A DNA stretch of 64,000 nt from Candidatus Desulfovibrio intestinavium (lineage in GTDB: Bacteria > Desulfobacterota > Desulfovibrionia > Desulfovibrionales > Desulfovibrionaceae). Positions 54,839 through 62,921 of the stretch are shown here, one piece after another. How positions within the stretch are numbered: the first letter of the stretch is position 1; each line of letters begins with the position of its first letter. The notes below the pieces were generated by a model, which worked only from the letters and a program-made list of their open reading frames with translations, did not search any database and had not been told where the DNA came from. The position numbers and the translations under genes are program-made. The stretch lies in assembly GCA_019118345.1 (NCBI GenBank), contig DWZD01000019.1, positions 62,001 to 126,000 on the forward strand. Direction: 5' to 3'.

Positions 54839-55648
54839 TCAGACAAGTTTTTCCTTCTGCTTCTCGGCATAGTCCAGCATCTTGCGGGCTTCCTCAAAAT
54901 CCGGCTTGAGCTGGAGGGCGGCCTTGGCGGCCATGATGGCCTTGTCCCATTTCTGCCAATCGATGTAGAGACGGCCGATGTTGAAATACAGATTGGGTTC
55001 GTTGCGCAGGTACTGCGAGCCGCGCAGAAAATAGCTTTCGGCAATGTCGAACTTGCCGAGCTTGCGCAGGGCGATGCCCGCCGCGCTGTACAGAAAGAGC
55101 ATGTCCGGCTGGCCGTCGATGGCCGCGGTCAGGTATTCCACCGCTTCCTCGTAGAGTCCCGCCTTGAGCAGGATTTCCCCGGCCCGGCCGCGCAGGATGA
55201 AGTCCACGGGATACTCGCGCACCAGCATGGCCAGCGTGGCCTTGCCCGCCACCACCTGCCCGCGCGCCAGCTCGTCGGCGGCCTTGTTGAGGGCGTTGCG
55301 CTTGCGCTCCTCCACCTCGCGCATGCGGGCCTGCGCGTCCTCCATTTCCGCCTGCTGCAAGACTTCCTGCAGGCCGACAAGCTGCTCGTAGAGCGCCTTG
55401 CCCTGACCGGGTTCATAGGTCAGCGCCAAGGCATAGTGCTTGCGCACGCGCGGCATATTGGCAATGGCGACGACCGCATTGGCGATCATCTCGGAAAATT
55501 CCATGCGCTCGGCCTTCATGAGCGGCTGTCGGAGGACAATGCCCAGAGCGCTTTGCAGCGCCTGCGCTGCAGGCATGGCCTTGTCCTGTTTGGCAAGCGA
55601 GCTGATTTGCCCCAGCTGGCGGCGGGCATTGGCTAATTCGTCAGACAT
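54839..55648 (-). CDS. TPR-repeat protein
   Basis: 269 residues from the ATG at 55648. After a helical N-terminal half there are about four tetratricopeptide-like units (AGEILLKAGLYEEAVEYLTAA, YSAAGIALRKLGKFDIAESY, NIGRLYIDWQKWDKAIMAA). No signal peptide, so probably a cytoplasmic scaffold. No partner can be named. A perfect palindrome lies directly upstream (55659-55679). Confidence 0.75.
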   Translation of the reverse strand: MSDELANARRQLGQISSLAKQDKAMPAAQALQSALGIVLRQPLMKAERMEFSEMIANAVVAIANMPRVRKHYALALTYEPGQGKALYEQLVGLQEVLQQAEMEDAQARMREVEERKRNALNKAADELARGQVVAGKATLAMLVREYPVDFILRGRAGEILLKAGLYEEAVEYLTAAIDGQPDMLFLYSAAGIALRKLGKFDIAESYFLRGSQYLRNEPNLYFNIGRLYIDWQKWDKAIMAAKAALQLKPDFEEARKMLDYAEKQKEKLV

Positions 55649-55658
55649 GTGCGCCTCG

Positions 55659-55679
55659 TTACAGGTATAATTCCTGTAA
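55659..55679. promoter_or_regulatory. Perfect palindromic operator candidate upstream of the TPR gene
   Basis: TTACAGG-TATAATT-CCTGTAA: two 7-bp arms around a 7-base AT-rich centre, 11 bases before the TPR gene start. The symmetry and position fit binding of a dimeric repressor. Confidence 0.45.
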
Positions 55680-55858
55680 AATTTATCCCAGCGCGCCCGG
55701 AGAGTAAAGCCCCGGGCAGCCCCTGCGCGTACAGGGCAAAACAGCGCCCACGGCGTGCCGGCCTTCAGAAAAGTTCTAGGAAATATCTTGGTATTATTTA
55801 GCAATGTTTGAAATGGCACGTTTTTTGTTTTTTTTCGCCGGTCGGGGGCGAGAAGCCA

Positions 55859-55888
55859 TTGACAAGTTTTTGCGGCCGATGCTAACTT
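55859..55888 (+). promoter_or_regulatory. Sigma-70-type promoter of the 123-residue gene
   Basis: TTGACA, 18 bases, then TAACTT preceded by TGC. Confidence 0.55.
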
Positions 55889-55990
55889 TTTTCCCGTCGG
55901 CGGAAACGCCCGGCAGCCGGCGCAGCGCGCCACCCGCAACAGGTCTCCGCAGGGAGTTGACGGCGGCCACGTCAAAAGGAAGGAAGCAGC

Positions 55991-56362
55991 GTGAAAAAGA
56001 CGTTGGAAGATATTTGTCTCAAGCATGACAATGGCAGCGACATCTGCTTTCGCGGGCGTCTTTTTTCCGAATGCTCCTGGTTTGACGACGAGCACGGCAT
56101 CATGACCCGCCAGAAGCTCTACGTCACCGACAAGAACGAGCAAGTGTACTACATTGTTCGCTCGCAGGGGCAGGAGCGCAGCCGGCAGGCCTACCGCCTG
56201 AGCGTGGACGGCGAAACCTGCATCATCCATAACGGGCGCAGCGAAATGCAGCTGCAGTTCGATATGCTCATGCTGGCCGTGCGTGGTCTGTGCGGGCTGG
56301 ATGCCGAAGCGACGCCCACCCTCGGTCAGGTCGAGGAAATGCTGCGAGTGGTCAACGGCTAG
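55991..56362 (+). CDS. Conserved-looking small protein of unknown function
   Basis: 123 residues from a GTG start with AAGGAAG upstream. It begins MKKTLEDICLKHDNGSDICF and appears soluble, with alternating beta-strand segments (QKLYVTDKNEQVYYIV, YRLSVDGETCIIHN) and a C-terminal helix. Four cysteines are spread along it, without a zinc-finger spacing. No family is recognised. It has its own promoter and a bidirectional terminator, so it is a single-gene unit. Confidence 0.7.
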   Translation: MKKTLEDICLKHDNGSDICFRGRLFSECSWFDDEHGIMTRQKLYVTDKNEQVYYIVRSQGQERSRQAYRLSVDGETCIIHNGRSEMQLQFDMLMLAVRGLCGLDAEATPTLGQVEEMLRVVNG

Positions 56363-56457
56363 CCGCACAAGCCGCCGGGCAGTCCCGGATGCGGCTCCCG
56401 CGTCTGCTTGCCCGAACCGTGGCCGCCCTCGGCCCTCCCCGAAAAACGTTCTGAAAG

Positions 56458-56492
56458 AAACCGCCGTTCCGTCACTGACGGAACGGCGGTTT
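56458..56492. terminator. Bidirectional terminator
   Basis: A perfect 17-bp stem (AAACCGCCGTTCCGTCA, one-base centre, and its complement), flanked by A on the left and T on the right. It serves the rightward small gene and the leftward thiE. Confidence 0.88.
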
Positions 56493-56536
56493 GCTGTCCG
56501 GGCAACGGCCCCCGAGGCGCGGGCCGCGCCGTCGCA

Positions 56537-57178
56537 TCAGTTCGTACCGTGCATGGCCCGGCGCACCGCCGCCACCTTGCCCGCAATGTCCTCCGCCCCC
56601 ACCAGCTCGGACACCAGCGCGCAGCATTTGGCCCCGTGTGCCGCCACTTCGCGGATATTGTGCTCCTTGATGCCGCCAATGGCCACAAAGGGCGTCGAAA
56701 TATGGGCCGCCACCCAGTCAAGGTAGGCATAGCCCACCGGCGCGGTCACATCCTCCTTGGTCTGGGTCGCGAAAATGGGGCCGACGCCCAGATAATCCGC
56801 TCCCAGACGCACGGCCTCCCGCGCCTGATCCGGATTGTGGGTGGAAAGGCCGATGCACATCTTGCCGCCCACCAGCGCGCGCACGTCCGGCAGGGGAATG
56901 TCCTCCTGCCCGATGTGCACCCCGTCCGCCTCGGCCAGAATGGCCAGATCAACATGATCGTCCACAATGAAGCAGGCCCCGGCCTCGCGGGTCAGCCGCC
57001 GCATGAGACGGCACTGTTCCAGCATTTCGCCGCCCTTCATCTTCTTTTCCCGGTACTGGATGATGCGCACCCCGGCGGCCAGCAGGGCCGAGACCACGGT
57101 TTCCAGCGGTCGCCCCAGCGAAAGGCGGGAATCGGTCAGAGCATAAATATCGGTTTGATCAGGCAGAATGACGGGCAT
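56537..57178 (-). CDS. thiE: Thiamine phosphate synthase
   Basis: 213 residues, AGGAG before the ATG. Motifs: IQYREKKMKGGE, FIVDDHVDLA, ADGVHIGQED, LSTHNPDQAREA, YLGVGPIFATQTK and the phosphate-binding VAIGGI. It joins hydroxymethylpyrimidine diphosphate to thiazole phosphate to give thiamine phosphate. It follows a DUF362 gene by 10 bases. A TPP riboswitch was looked for upstream and not found. Confidence 0.93.
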   Translation of the reverse strand: MPVILPDQTDIYALTDSRLSLGRPLETVVSALLAAGVRIIQYREKKMKGGEMLEQCRLMRRLTREAGACFIVDDHVDLAILAEADGVHIGQEDIPLPDVRALVGGKMCIGLSTHNPDQAREAVRLGADYLGVGPIFATQTKEDVTAPVGYAYLDWVAAHISTPFVAIGGIKEHNIREVAAHGAKCCALVSELVGAEDIAGKVAAVRRAMHGTN

Positions 57179-57188
57179 GGAAACACTC

Positions 57189-58178
57189 CTAGCGTTTGAA
57201 GGAAAGCCAGAATCGCCGCAGGCAGCTCTTCAGCAGCCGCCACGGCCGGAACGAAGTATGCAGCAGGTGGGCCGGCACGCGAAAATCCGTTGCCGGCACT
57301 TCCTCGGGGCGCAAGCGGACAAAGCGCGGCCGGCAGCCGTTGGCAAGGCAGTCGGGCACGCCGCGCCGCTCCAGGGCCGCTGCCAGCGGCACGGCTTCTG
57401 CGGCGCAGCCGAGCAGGGCGCAAAAGGCCTCGTCCAGCGCCACACAGGAGGAGGATGCCCCCAGCAGGCCCAGCGCTAGGGGCTGACCGTTGCCCGGCCC
57501 GGTGACGTGCATGGCCGTCACCCCGTCCAGCAGGCCTGCGGACGGCGGCAAGGCCGCCCAGAGCGCGGCCAGACAGTCGGCAAAAAAATCCGGTTCCTGC
57601 CCCTGCCGGGTGTGAATGATGGCCTTGCGCAGGCCGCTCACGCAGCCAAACAGATTCTTGACGCTCAGGGTCAACCGCATCTGCGCGTGGGCCTTGACCC
57701 GGGCTACGGAAAGAATCACATCGCTTTCCAGCGCGACGCGGCTGACCGGGAAACTGACGCCCGTATCCAGCCGCAGGGCGCAGGGCCTGTCCAGGGCTTC
57801 CACACGGAGGCCCAGCGGGGCAAGGGCCTCGTCGAGGCCCGTCTTGCGGGCCACAGCCTGCGCCGTGCCGAAGCCCGGCGAATCCGCCACCCGCACCCGC
57901 GCGCCCTGATCCAGCAGCCAGCGGCAGGCCGCGGCCACCACCACCGGCTCGCTGCAGGCCAGCGGTCTGGCCGTTACCAGATTGGGCTTGAGCAGCACAC
58001 GTTTGCCGCGCAGGCCCGCCAGCGGCCCTTCCCCGGCGCAGGCATCCAGCAGCTCGGGCAGTAGCGACGGCACCCCGGCATAGCACGCGCAACGCTCGAG
58101 GGCCAGCACGGGCCGGCTCAGCACGACCTCCGGGCCGGAGGCGCGGCAGGGGGAAACATCGCTCATCGCATCGGACAT
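57189..58178 (-). CDS. DUF362-domain protein
   Basis: 329 residues from the ATG at 58178 (a second ATG at 58166). Markers of DUF362 are VLLKPNLVTA, the ADSPGFGTAQAV segment, VARVKAHAQMRLTLSVKNLFGCV and IIHTRQGQEP. Many DUF362 proteins carry ferredoxin-like clusters at the C-terminus; this one does not. Function is not established; it may share a transcript with thiE. Confidence 0.75.
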   Translation of the reverse strand: MSDAMSDVSPCRASGPEVVLSRPVLALERCACYAGVPSLLPELLDACAGEGPLAGLRGKRVLLKPNLVTARPLACSEPVVVAAACRWLLDQGARVRVADSPGFGTAQAVARKTGLDEALAPLGLRVEALDRPCALRLDTGVSFPVSRVALESDVILSVARVKAHAQMRLTLSVKNLFGCVSGLRKAIIHTRQGQEPDFFADCLAALWAALPPSAGLLDGVTAMHVTGPGNGQPLALGLLGASSSCVALDEAFCALLGCAAEAVPLAAALERRGVPDCLANGCRPRFVRLRPEEVPATDFRVPAHLLHTSFRPWRLLKSCLRRFWLSFKR

Positions 58179-58467
58179 GCATCCGACTATGCCGTTCCCC
58201 CCGGCTCTTGTAAAGCGGCCCCCGGACGACCAGCGCATGAATGCCCTTTTCAAGGCGAAATTCTTGGCGTAGTCTCCCCTTGTCCCTGCGTGCGGCCCGC
58301 GCCGTTTGCCCGGCGGCGGAAGGGGCATCCCCCGCGCCGCCGCTGCCCGGCAGCCTGCTCCGACGGAGCCGCCGGCGGGCGCAGGCAACCGGCAGGAAAG
58401 CGTACCGCGCGAGTCCTGCCGCGCATTCAGCCGTCAAGTCCAGGCCGCATATGCGGCGGAGGAAGAT

Positions 58468-60975
58468 ATGTCCCGTTTTGCCTTGTCATGCTTCAGCGTC
58501 CTTGCGCTCTGCGCCCTGCTGACCTGCCTCTGTCCCGCTGAGGGGCGGGCTGCCGATGTCGAACCGCTGGCTGCCCAGGCCGCCGCAGCCGCCCCGGGCA
58601 GCGACGACCCGGCGGAAAAGAAGGAAGAAAACGACAAGCCTGCGCCCGATCCCTGGAAAGACGTCTGGGCGGGCCAGCGTGACTATCTGGCCCGCGTCAT
58701 CAGCGAAGTGCGCCAGAAGGATGCCGACTTTTCCGGGCAGATCGCCAGCCTGTCCGTCAGCGAGGAAAACGAGGCCCGCCGCCTGCTCGTGCTGGCCAAT
58801 ACTTTCAAAAAATGGCCCAATGCCCTGGAGGCCGTGGATCGCCGGCTGGGCCTGACCTATCGCCGCGTGCAATCCCTGCTGGAAAAGCCGCTTCAGGATC
58901 GCGCACAGATTCAGGCCACGCTGGAACGCACACGCACGCTTTCCGCCTCCCTGCCTGACGACACCCAGAACGCCGGCCCGGAAATCAAGGGCTATGCCCG
59001 CGATATCCGGCAGGCCCGCACCCGGCTGGAAAATCTGCTCAAACGCTATGACACCGCCCTCGCGCCGGCCCAGGATCTGCTGCAGGATCTGCAGGCCGCG
59101 CAAAAGGACATCAATACCCTCCTGCCCGGCCTCTGGAAAAGCTACTACCTGAGCGGCGCCGTCCCCTATCTCAGCCCCTCCACCTGGACGCAGGTGGCGC
59201 GACAGCTGCAACTGTTTACCCAAGGAGTGCAACTGCGCCTGCCCGTGGAGCTGCCCACCACCAACGAACAATGGAAAAGCGTCGCCCTGCGCTTCTTCCT
59301 CAGTCTGGCCTTCAGCGCGCTCATTGCCGTGCTGTTGCGGCGTCGCTGCACGAGCTGCCGCACCGATATGACCATGCGCCACCTTGTTCACATCAGCGTG
59401 CCGTGGCTGCTGCTGGGCCTCTGCTTCATCACCGCATCCCTTTCCGCCACGGACGAGACCTTCCGCCTCTTTCTGGCTGTGGGCAATCTCAACATCATCG
59501 TGGCGCTCGTCTTTCTGGCCTGGGATCTGCGACGCCTGCGCCATACCGAAGTCCCGGCCGAACCGTCCCCCTTCTGGCGGCTCATCCCCCTGACCTTTGC
59601 CGCCTACATCCTGCTGTATGTGCCCCTGCCGCGCGCCGTGGCCGTGGTGGCCTGGATTCTGTCCATCATTCTCTACATGATCGTGCAGCGCAAGCGGCGC
59701 TTTGATACCGACTTCGGCCCCATGCAGCTGGAATCCTCGGTCTGTTCCGGCTTGCCGGTCGCCCTCTGGATTGTGCTCATCCTCGCCCTGCTGGGCCTGC
59801 ACATCTACAGCATGGCCCTGTACCTGCTCTATGCCTCCCTGTCCCTGGCCGTGCAGCTGGGCATGGGCAGCATGTCGCTCATCAACCGCATCAATGCCCA
59901 GCTCAACAAGGAAGGCGGCACCGCCGCCCTGACCAGCGTTCTGCTGGCACTGGCCGCGCCGCTTGTGCTCGTGCTGGCCAGCTGCAGCATCGCCCTCTGG
60001 GTCATCACCCTGCCCGGCGGCTTCTACCTGTTGCGGGACTACGTTCTGCAGGGCGTGGATGTGGGCAGCACGCGCTTCAATATCGTGCAGGTATTGCTGA
60101 TCATCAGCATGTTCTTCATCACCCGCACCGCCGTGCGCATGGCCTGCCGCTTTCTCGGACATCTGCCCGAAAAGGGCATGAGCATCGACGCCTCCCTCAT
60201 TCAGCCCCTGCAAACCGGCGTGACCTATACCCTCTGGGCCTTCTTCGGCCTGTTCATGCTGCGGGCGCTGGGCATGGAACTCAGCAACCTCGCCATGGTG
60301 GCCGGCGGTCTGTCCGTCGGTATCGGTTTCGGCATGCAGACCATCATCAACAACTTCCTCTCCGGACTCATCCTCATCTTCAGCCGCACCATGCAGGTGG
60401 GCGACGTGGTGGAAGTGGGCAACACCACCGGCCGCGTACGCAAGATCAGCGTGCGCGCCACCATCGTCGAAACCTATGACAATGCCATCATCTATGTGCC
60501 CAATTCGGAATTCGTCTCCAGCCGCCTGATCAACTGGACGCGCAACAGCCGCTCCGTGCGCCTGCAGGTGGATGTGGGCGTGGCCTACGGCACCAGCACC
60601 GAACTCGTCATGAGCATCATGCGCGACATTGCCCGCAACCACCCGAGCATCCTCAAGTACCCCGAACCGGCGGTGCTCTTTACCGCCTTCGGCGACAGCA
60701 CCCTGAATTTCGCCCTGCGTTTCTGGGTGCAGGATTATGACGTGGGCGTGTCCACCTCCTCAGATATTCGCCTGAGCATGGAACGCGAATTCCGCGCCCA
60801 CAATATCGAGGTGGCCTTCCCGCAACTGGATGTTCATGTGAAGCAGATGCCGCCCCGGGCCATGACCCCCCGCGATCTGCCGCCACGCCGCAACCCGAAG
60901 CCCCCCGTGCTGCGCAAGCCGCGCCCCGGCAGCGCCCGGCGAACCGCGTCCGCCGCACCGGAATCCAAGGCCTGA
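58468..60975 (+). CDS. Large mechanosensitive ion channel, MscK/MscM-like
   Basis: 835 residues from the ATG at 58468 (GGCGGAGGAAG upstream). A signal peptide (FSVLALCALLTCLCPAEGRA) leads to a periplasmic coiled-coil domain of about 240 residues, then about ten membrane helices. The last ones include the MscS pore signature GGLSVGIGFGMQTIINNFLSGLILIF (quoted here in two parts: GGLSVGIGFGMQ and TIINNFLSG). A C-terminal MscS beta/alpha domain (GDVVEVGNTTGRVRKISVRA) and a Pro/Arg-rich tail follow. It opens under membrane tension to relieve hypo-osmotic shock. Confidence 0.9.
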   Translation: MSRFALSCFSVLALCALLTCLCPAEGRAADVEPLAAQAAAAAPGSDDPAEKKEENDKPAPDPWKDVWAGQRDYLARVISEVRQKDADFSGQIASLSVSEENEARRLLVLANTFKKWPNALEAVDRRLGLTYRRVQSLLEKPLQDRAQIQATLERTRTLSASLPDDTQNAGPEIKGYARDIRQARTRLENLLKRYDTALAPAQDLLQDLQAAQKDINTLLPGLWKSYYLSGAVPYLSPSTWTQVARQLQLFTQGVQLRLPVELPTTNEQWKSVALRFFLSLAFSALIAVLLRRRCTSCRTDMTMRHLVHISVPWLLLGLCFITASLSATDETFRLFLAVGNLNIIVALVFLAWDLRRLRHTEVPAEPSPFWRLIPLTFAAYILLYVPLPRAVAVVAWILSIILYMIVQRKRRFDTDFGPMQLESSVCSGLPVALWIVLILALLGLHIYSMALYLLYASLSLAVQLGMGSMSLINRINAQLNKEGGTAALTSVLLALAAPLVLVLASCSIALWVITLPGGFYLLRDYVLQGVDVGSTRFNIVQVLLIISMFFITRTAVRMACRFLGHLPEKGMSIDASLIQPLQTGVTYTLWAFFGLFMLRALGMELSNLAMVAGGLSVGIGFGMQTIINNFLSGLILIFSRTMQVGDVVEVGNTTGRVRKISVRATIVETYDNAIIYVPNSEFVSSRLINWTRNSRSVRLQVDVGVAYGTSTELVMSIMRDIARNHPSILKYPEPAVLFTAFGDSTLNFALRFWVQDYDVGVSTSSDIRLSMEREFRAHNIEVAFPQLDVHVKQMPPRAMTPRDLPPRRNPKPPVLRKPRPGSARRTASAAPESKA

Positions 60976-61035
60976 TCCCCCCGGCGCTACGCGCCGTTCA
61001 CCCCATCACCAGCGGCCCTGCCGCAAGGAGGAAAC

Positions 61036-61380
61036 ATGATTCGTCGCAAAGCAGATGCCACCACGGTGGAACGCAGCATGTTCGGCGGCCCCGGACTGGG
61101 CCACGCCCTGCAAATCCTCAATGAAGGCGAGTTCGCCGCCAAGGGCCGCCTGTTCAACCATGTGACCCTTGCGCCCGGCTGTGCCGTGGGCAAGCATACC
61201 CATCACGGGGAATTTGAGGTGTATTACATCCTCAAAGGCCAGGGCACCTACGACGACAACGGCACGGAATGCACCGTGACCGCCGGCGACGTCACGGTCT
61301 GCCCGGACGGCGAATCCCACGGCCTGCTCAACAGCGGCAGCGAAGATCTCGAATTCATCGCCCTGATTCTCTTCCAGTAA
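61036..61380 (+). CDS. Small cupin-domain protein
   Basis: 114 residues, AAGGAGG upstream. The cupin motif 1 is GKHTHHGEFEVYYILKG, supplying His-x-His and Glu metal ligands, and motif 2 is PDGESHGLLN. Such single-domain cupins bind a metal and can act as isomerases, dioxygenases or sensors; no substrate can be assigned. It begins 60 bases after the channel gene. Confidence 0.82.
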   Translation: MIRRKADATTVERSMFGGPGLGHALQILNEGEFAAKGRLFNHVTLAPGCAVGKHTHHGEFEVYYILKGQGTYDDNGTECTVTAGDVTVCPDGESHGLLNSGSEDLEFIALILFQ

Positions 61381-61398
61381 GACGCCGTTGCGCATTTT

Positions 61399-61444
61399 TT
61401 CGGGGAGGGGAACCTGCTGTGCACAGCAGGTTCCCCTCCCCGAA
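61399..61444. repeat. 46-base perfect palindrome
   Basis: A perfect inverted repeat with 23-bp arms and no spacer (arm TTCGGGGAGGGGAACCTGCT then GTG), between the cupin gene and the convergent nspC. It has T residues on the left but not in terminator position on either strand. It could act as a bidirectional terminator or be a copy of a mobile palindrome. Confidence 0.85.
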
Positions 61445-61622
61445 TCTCAGTCTCCCCAACCTTGCCTGTCCAGAGGCCAGCCGCCGCGACATCAGGGGCA
61501 GCCCCGGCCACAGCCCCATCAGGCCCTGAACCGTGCGCGCCAATCACGCCGCGCCCTGCCCCGGGAGGAGGCTTTTCGCCCGCCGTGTTTCACATGGAAC
61601 GGCCATGCGGCTCTGAAAGGGC

Positions 61623-62834
61623 TTACGACAGACGGTTGCGGAAGTCCTCGTAGCCGAAGGCATGGAGCAGGCGGAAGGCGCCGTCCGCCTGAAGCAGGCC
61701 GATGCCGGGCAGGCGCAGGCCGTTGAACGTCGTGGTCTTGACCATGCTGTAAATGGCCATATCGCAGAAGATGAGGCGCTGTCCCACGGCAAGGGGCGCG
61801 GCAAAGCTGTATTCGCCGATGACGTCCCCGGCCAGACAGGACTTGCCCGCCAGACGGCACGTCCAGTGCTTTTCGCCGGCTTCGCCGGCGCAGGCAAGGC
61901 GGCCGTCCTCCACGGCCAGCACGCGGGGCCGGTAGGGCATTTCCAGTACGTCGGGCATGTGACAGGCCGCCGAAGTATCCAGAATGGCAATGGGCATGTC
62001 CGCTTCCACCACATCCAGCACCGTGGCCGTCAGCCAACCCGCGTCAAGGGCCACGGCCTCGCCGGGTTCCAGATAGATTTGCGCGCCGTAGCGATTGGCC
62101 ATGCGCGTGATGCAGGCGCACAGCAGGTCGATGTCGTAATCTTCGCGGGTGATATGGTGCCCGCCGCCGAAATTGATCCAGCGGCATTGCGCGAGCTGCG
62201 CGCCAAAGTGGCGTTCCACGGCGTGCAGGGTGCGGTCGAGGGCATCGGCTCCCTGTTCGCAGAGGGTGTGAAAATGCAGGCCGCTGATGCCGTCGGGCAG
62301 GCGTTCGGGCATGTGGCGCGGCCGGATGCCCAGACGCGATCCCGGCGAGCAGGGATTGTAGATGGCCACCGCCCCTTCGGAATGCTCGGGATTGATCCGC
62401 AGCCCGCAGTCGATGCGCCGCCCGCTGGCCGCACAGTAGGCCGCCACGCGCGGCCGGAAATGTTCCCACTGGGCCAGCGAGTTGAACACGATGTGATCGG
62501 CCAGCGGCAACAGTTCGTCCATGTCCGCGTCCGACCAGCCTGCGGCAAAGGCGTGCACCTCGCCGCCAAATTCCTCCCGCCCGAGGCGGGCCTCGTCCAC
62601 GGAGCTGGCGCAGGTGCCGTGGAGCGGGCCGCGACCGCCCTTGGCCGCATCCCGGCTGAGCAGCGGAAAGGTGGCCCAGGCCGCATAGCCCTTGAGGGCC
62701 AGCAGGATGCGGGCCGGGGTACGCGCCTGCACCGTTTGCAAAATGGCGGCATTGGCCAGCAGGCGGGCTTCGTCCAGCACAAAGCAGGGCGAGGGGACAC
62801 GGGCCGGATCAAGCAGAGGAAAGAGATGATTCAT
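61623..62834 (-). CDS. nspC: Carboxynorspermidine/carboxyspermidine decarboxylase
   Basis: 403 residues, GGGAG before the ATG. PLP-dependent alanine-racemase fold: the Schiff-base Lys is in LLALKGYA, GLRINPEHSEG and NFGGGHHITRED lie in the barrel, YLEPGEAVAL binds phosphate, and DTSAACHMPDVLEMPYRP plus GKSCLAGD are typical of NspC. It decarboxylates carboxy(nor)spermidine in the aspartate-semialdehyde route to triamines. The upstream gene encodes the dehydrogenase that makes its substrate. Confidence 0.92.
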   Translation of the reverse strand: MNHLFPLLDPARVPSPCFVLDEARLLANAAILQTVQARTPARILLALKGYAAWATFPLLSRDAAKGGRGPLHGTCASSVDEARLGREEFGGEVHAFAAGWSDADMDELLPLADHIVFNSLAQWEHFRPRVAAYCAASGRRIDCGLRINPEHSEGAVAIYNPCSPGSRLGIRPRHMPERLPDGISGLHFHTLCEQGADALDRTLHAVERHFGAQLAQCRWINFGGGHHITREDYDIDLLCACITRMANRYGAQIYLEPGEAVALDAGWLTATVLDVVEADMPIAILDTSAACHMPDVLEMPYRPRVLAVEDGRLACAGEAGEKHWTCRLAGKSCLAGDVIGEYSFAAPLAVGQRLIFCDMAIYSMVKTTTFNGLRLPGIGLLQADGAFRLLHAFGYEDFRNRLS

Positions 62835-62868
62835 GGGCAGCTCCCGGCATGACAGAAGAAAACACGCG

Positions 62869-62901
62869 AAAAAGGGAGGGACGGCATCGCCCCTCCCTTT
62901 G
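62869..62901 (-). terminator. Terminator or attenuator between the dehydrogenase gene and nspC
   Basis: On the minus strand AAGGGAGGG pairs with CCCTCCCTT around an 10-base loop and is followed by a run of T. It lies in the 87-base gap, so it would limit transcription into nspC. Confidence 0.7.
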
Positions 62902-62921
62902 ATTTCAACACAACAGGCACG

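Larger units (their letters stand above)
55649..55990. other. Divergent intergenic region, AT-rich with several regulatory-looking elements
   Basis: 342 bases between the TPR gene and the next rightward gene, notably AT-rich for this genome. It holds a palindrome (55659-55679), a TGGCACG element with a long T-run (55814-55829) resembling a sigma-54 site, and a sigma-70-type promoter (55859-55888). Confidence 0.6.

Noticed and set aside
57179..57400. TPP riboswitch upstream of thiE
   Set aside because: The upstream DNA is the coding end of the DUF362 gene and shows no thi-box motif.
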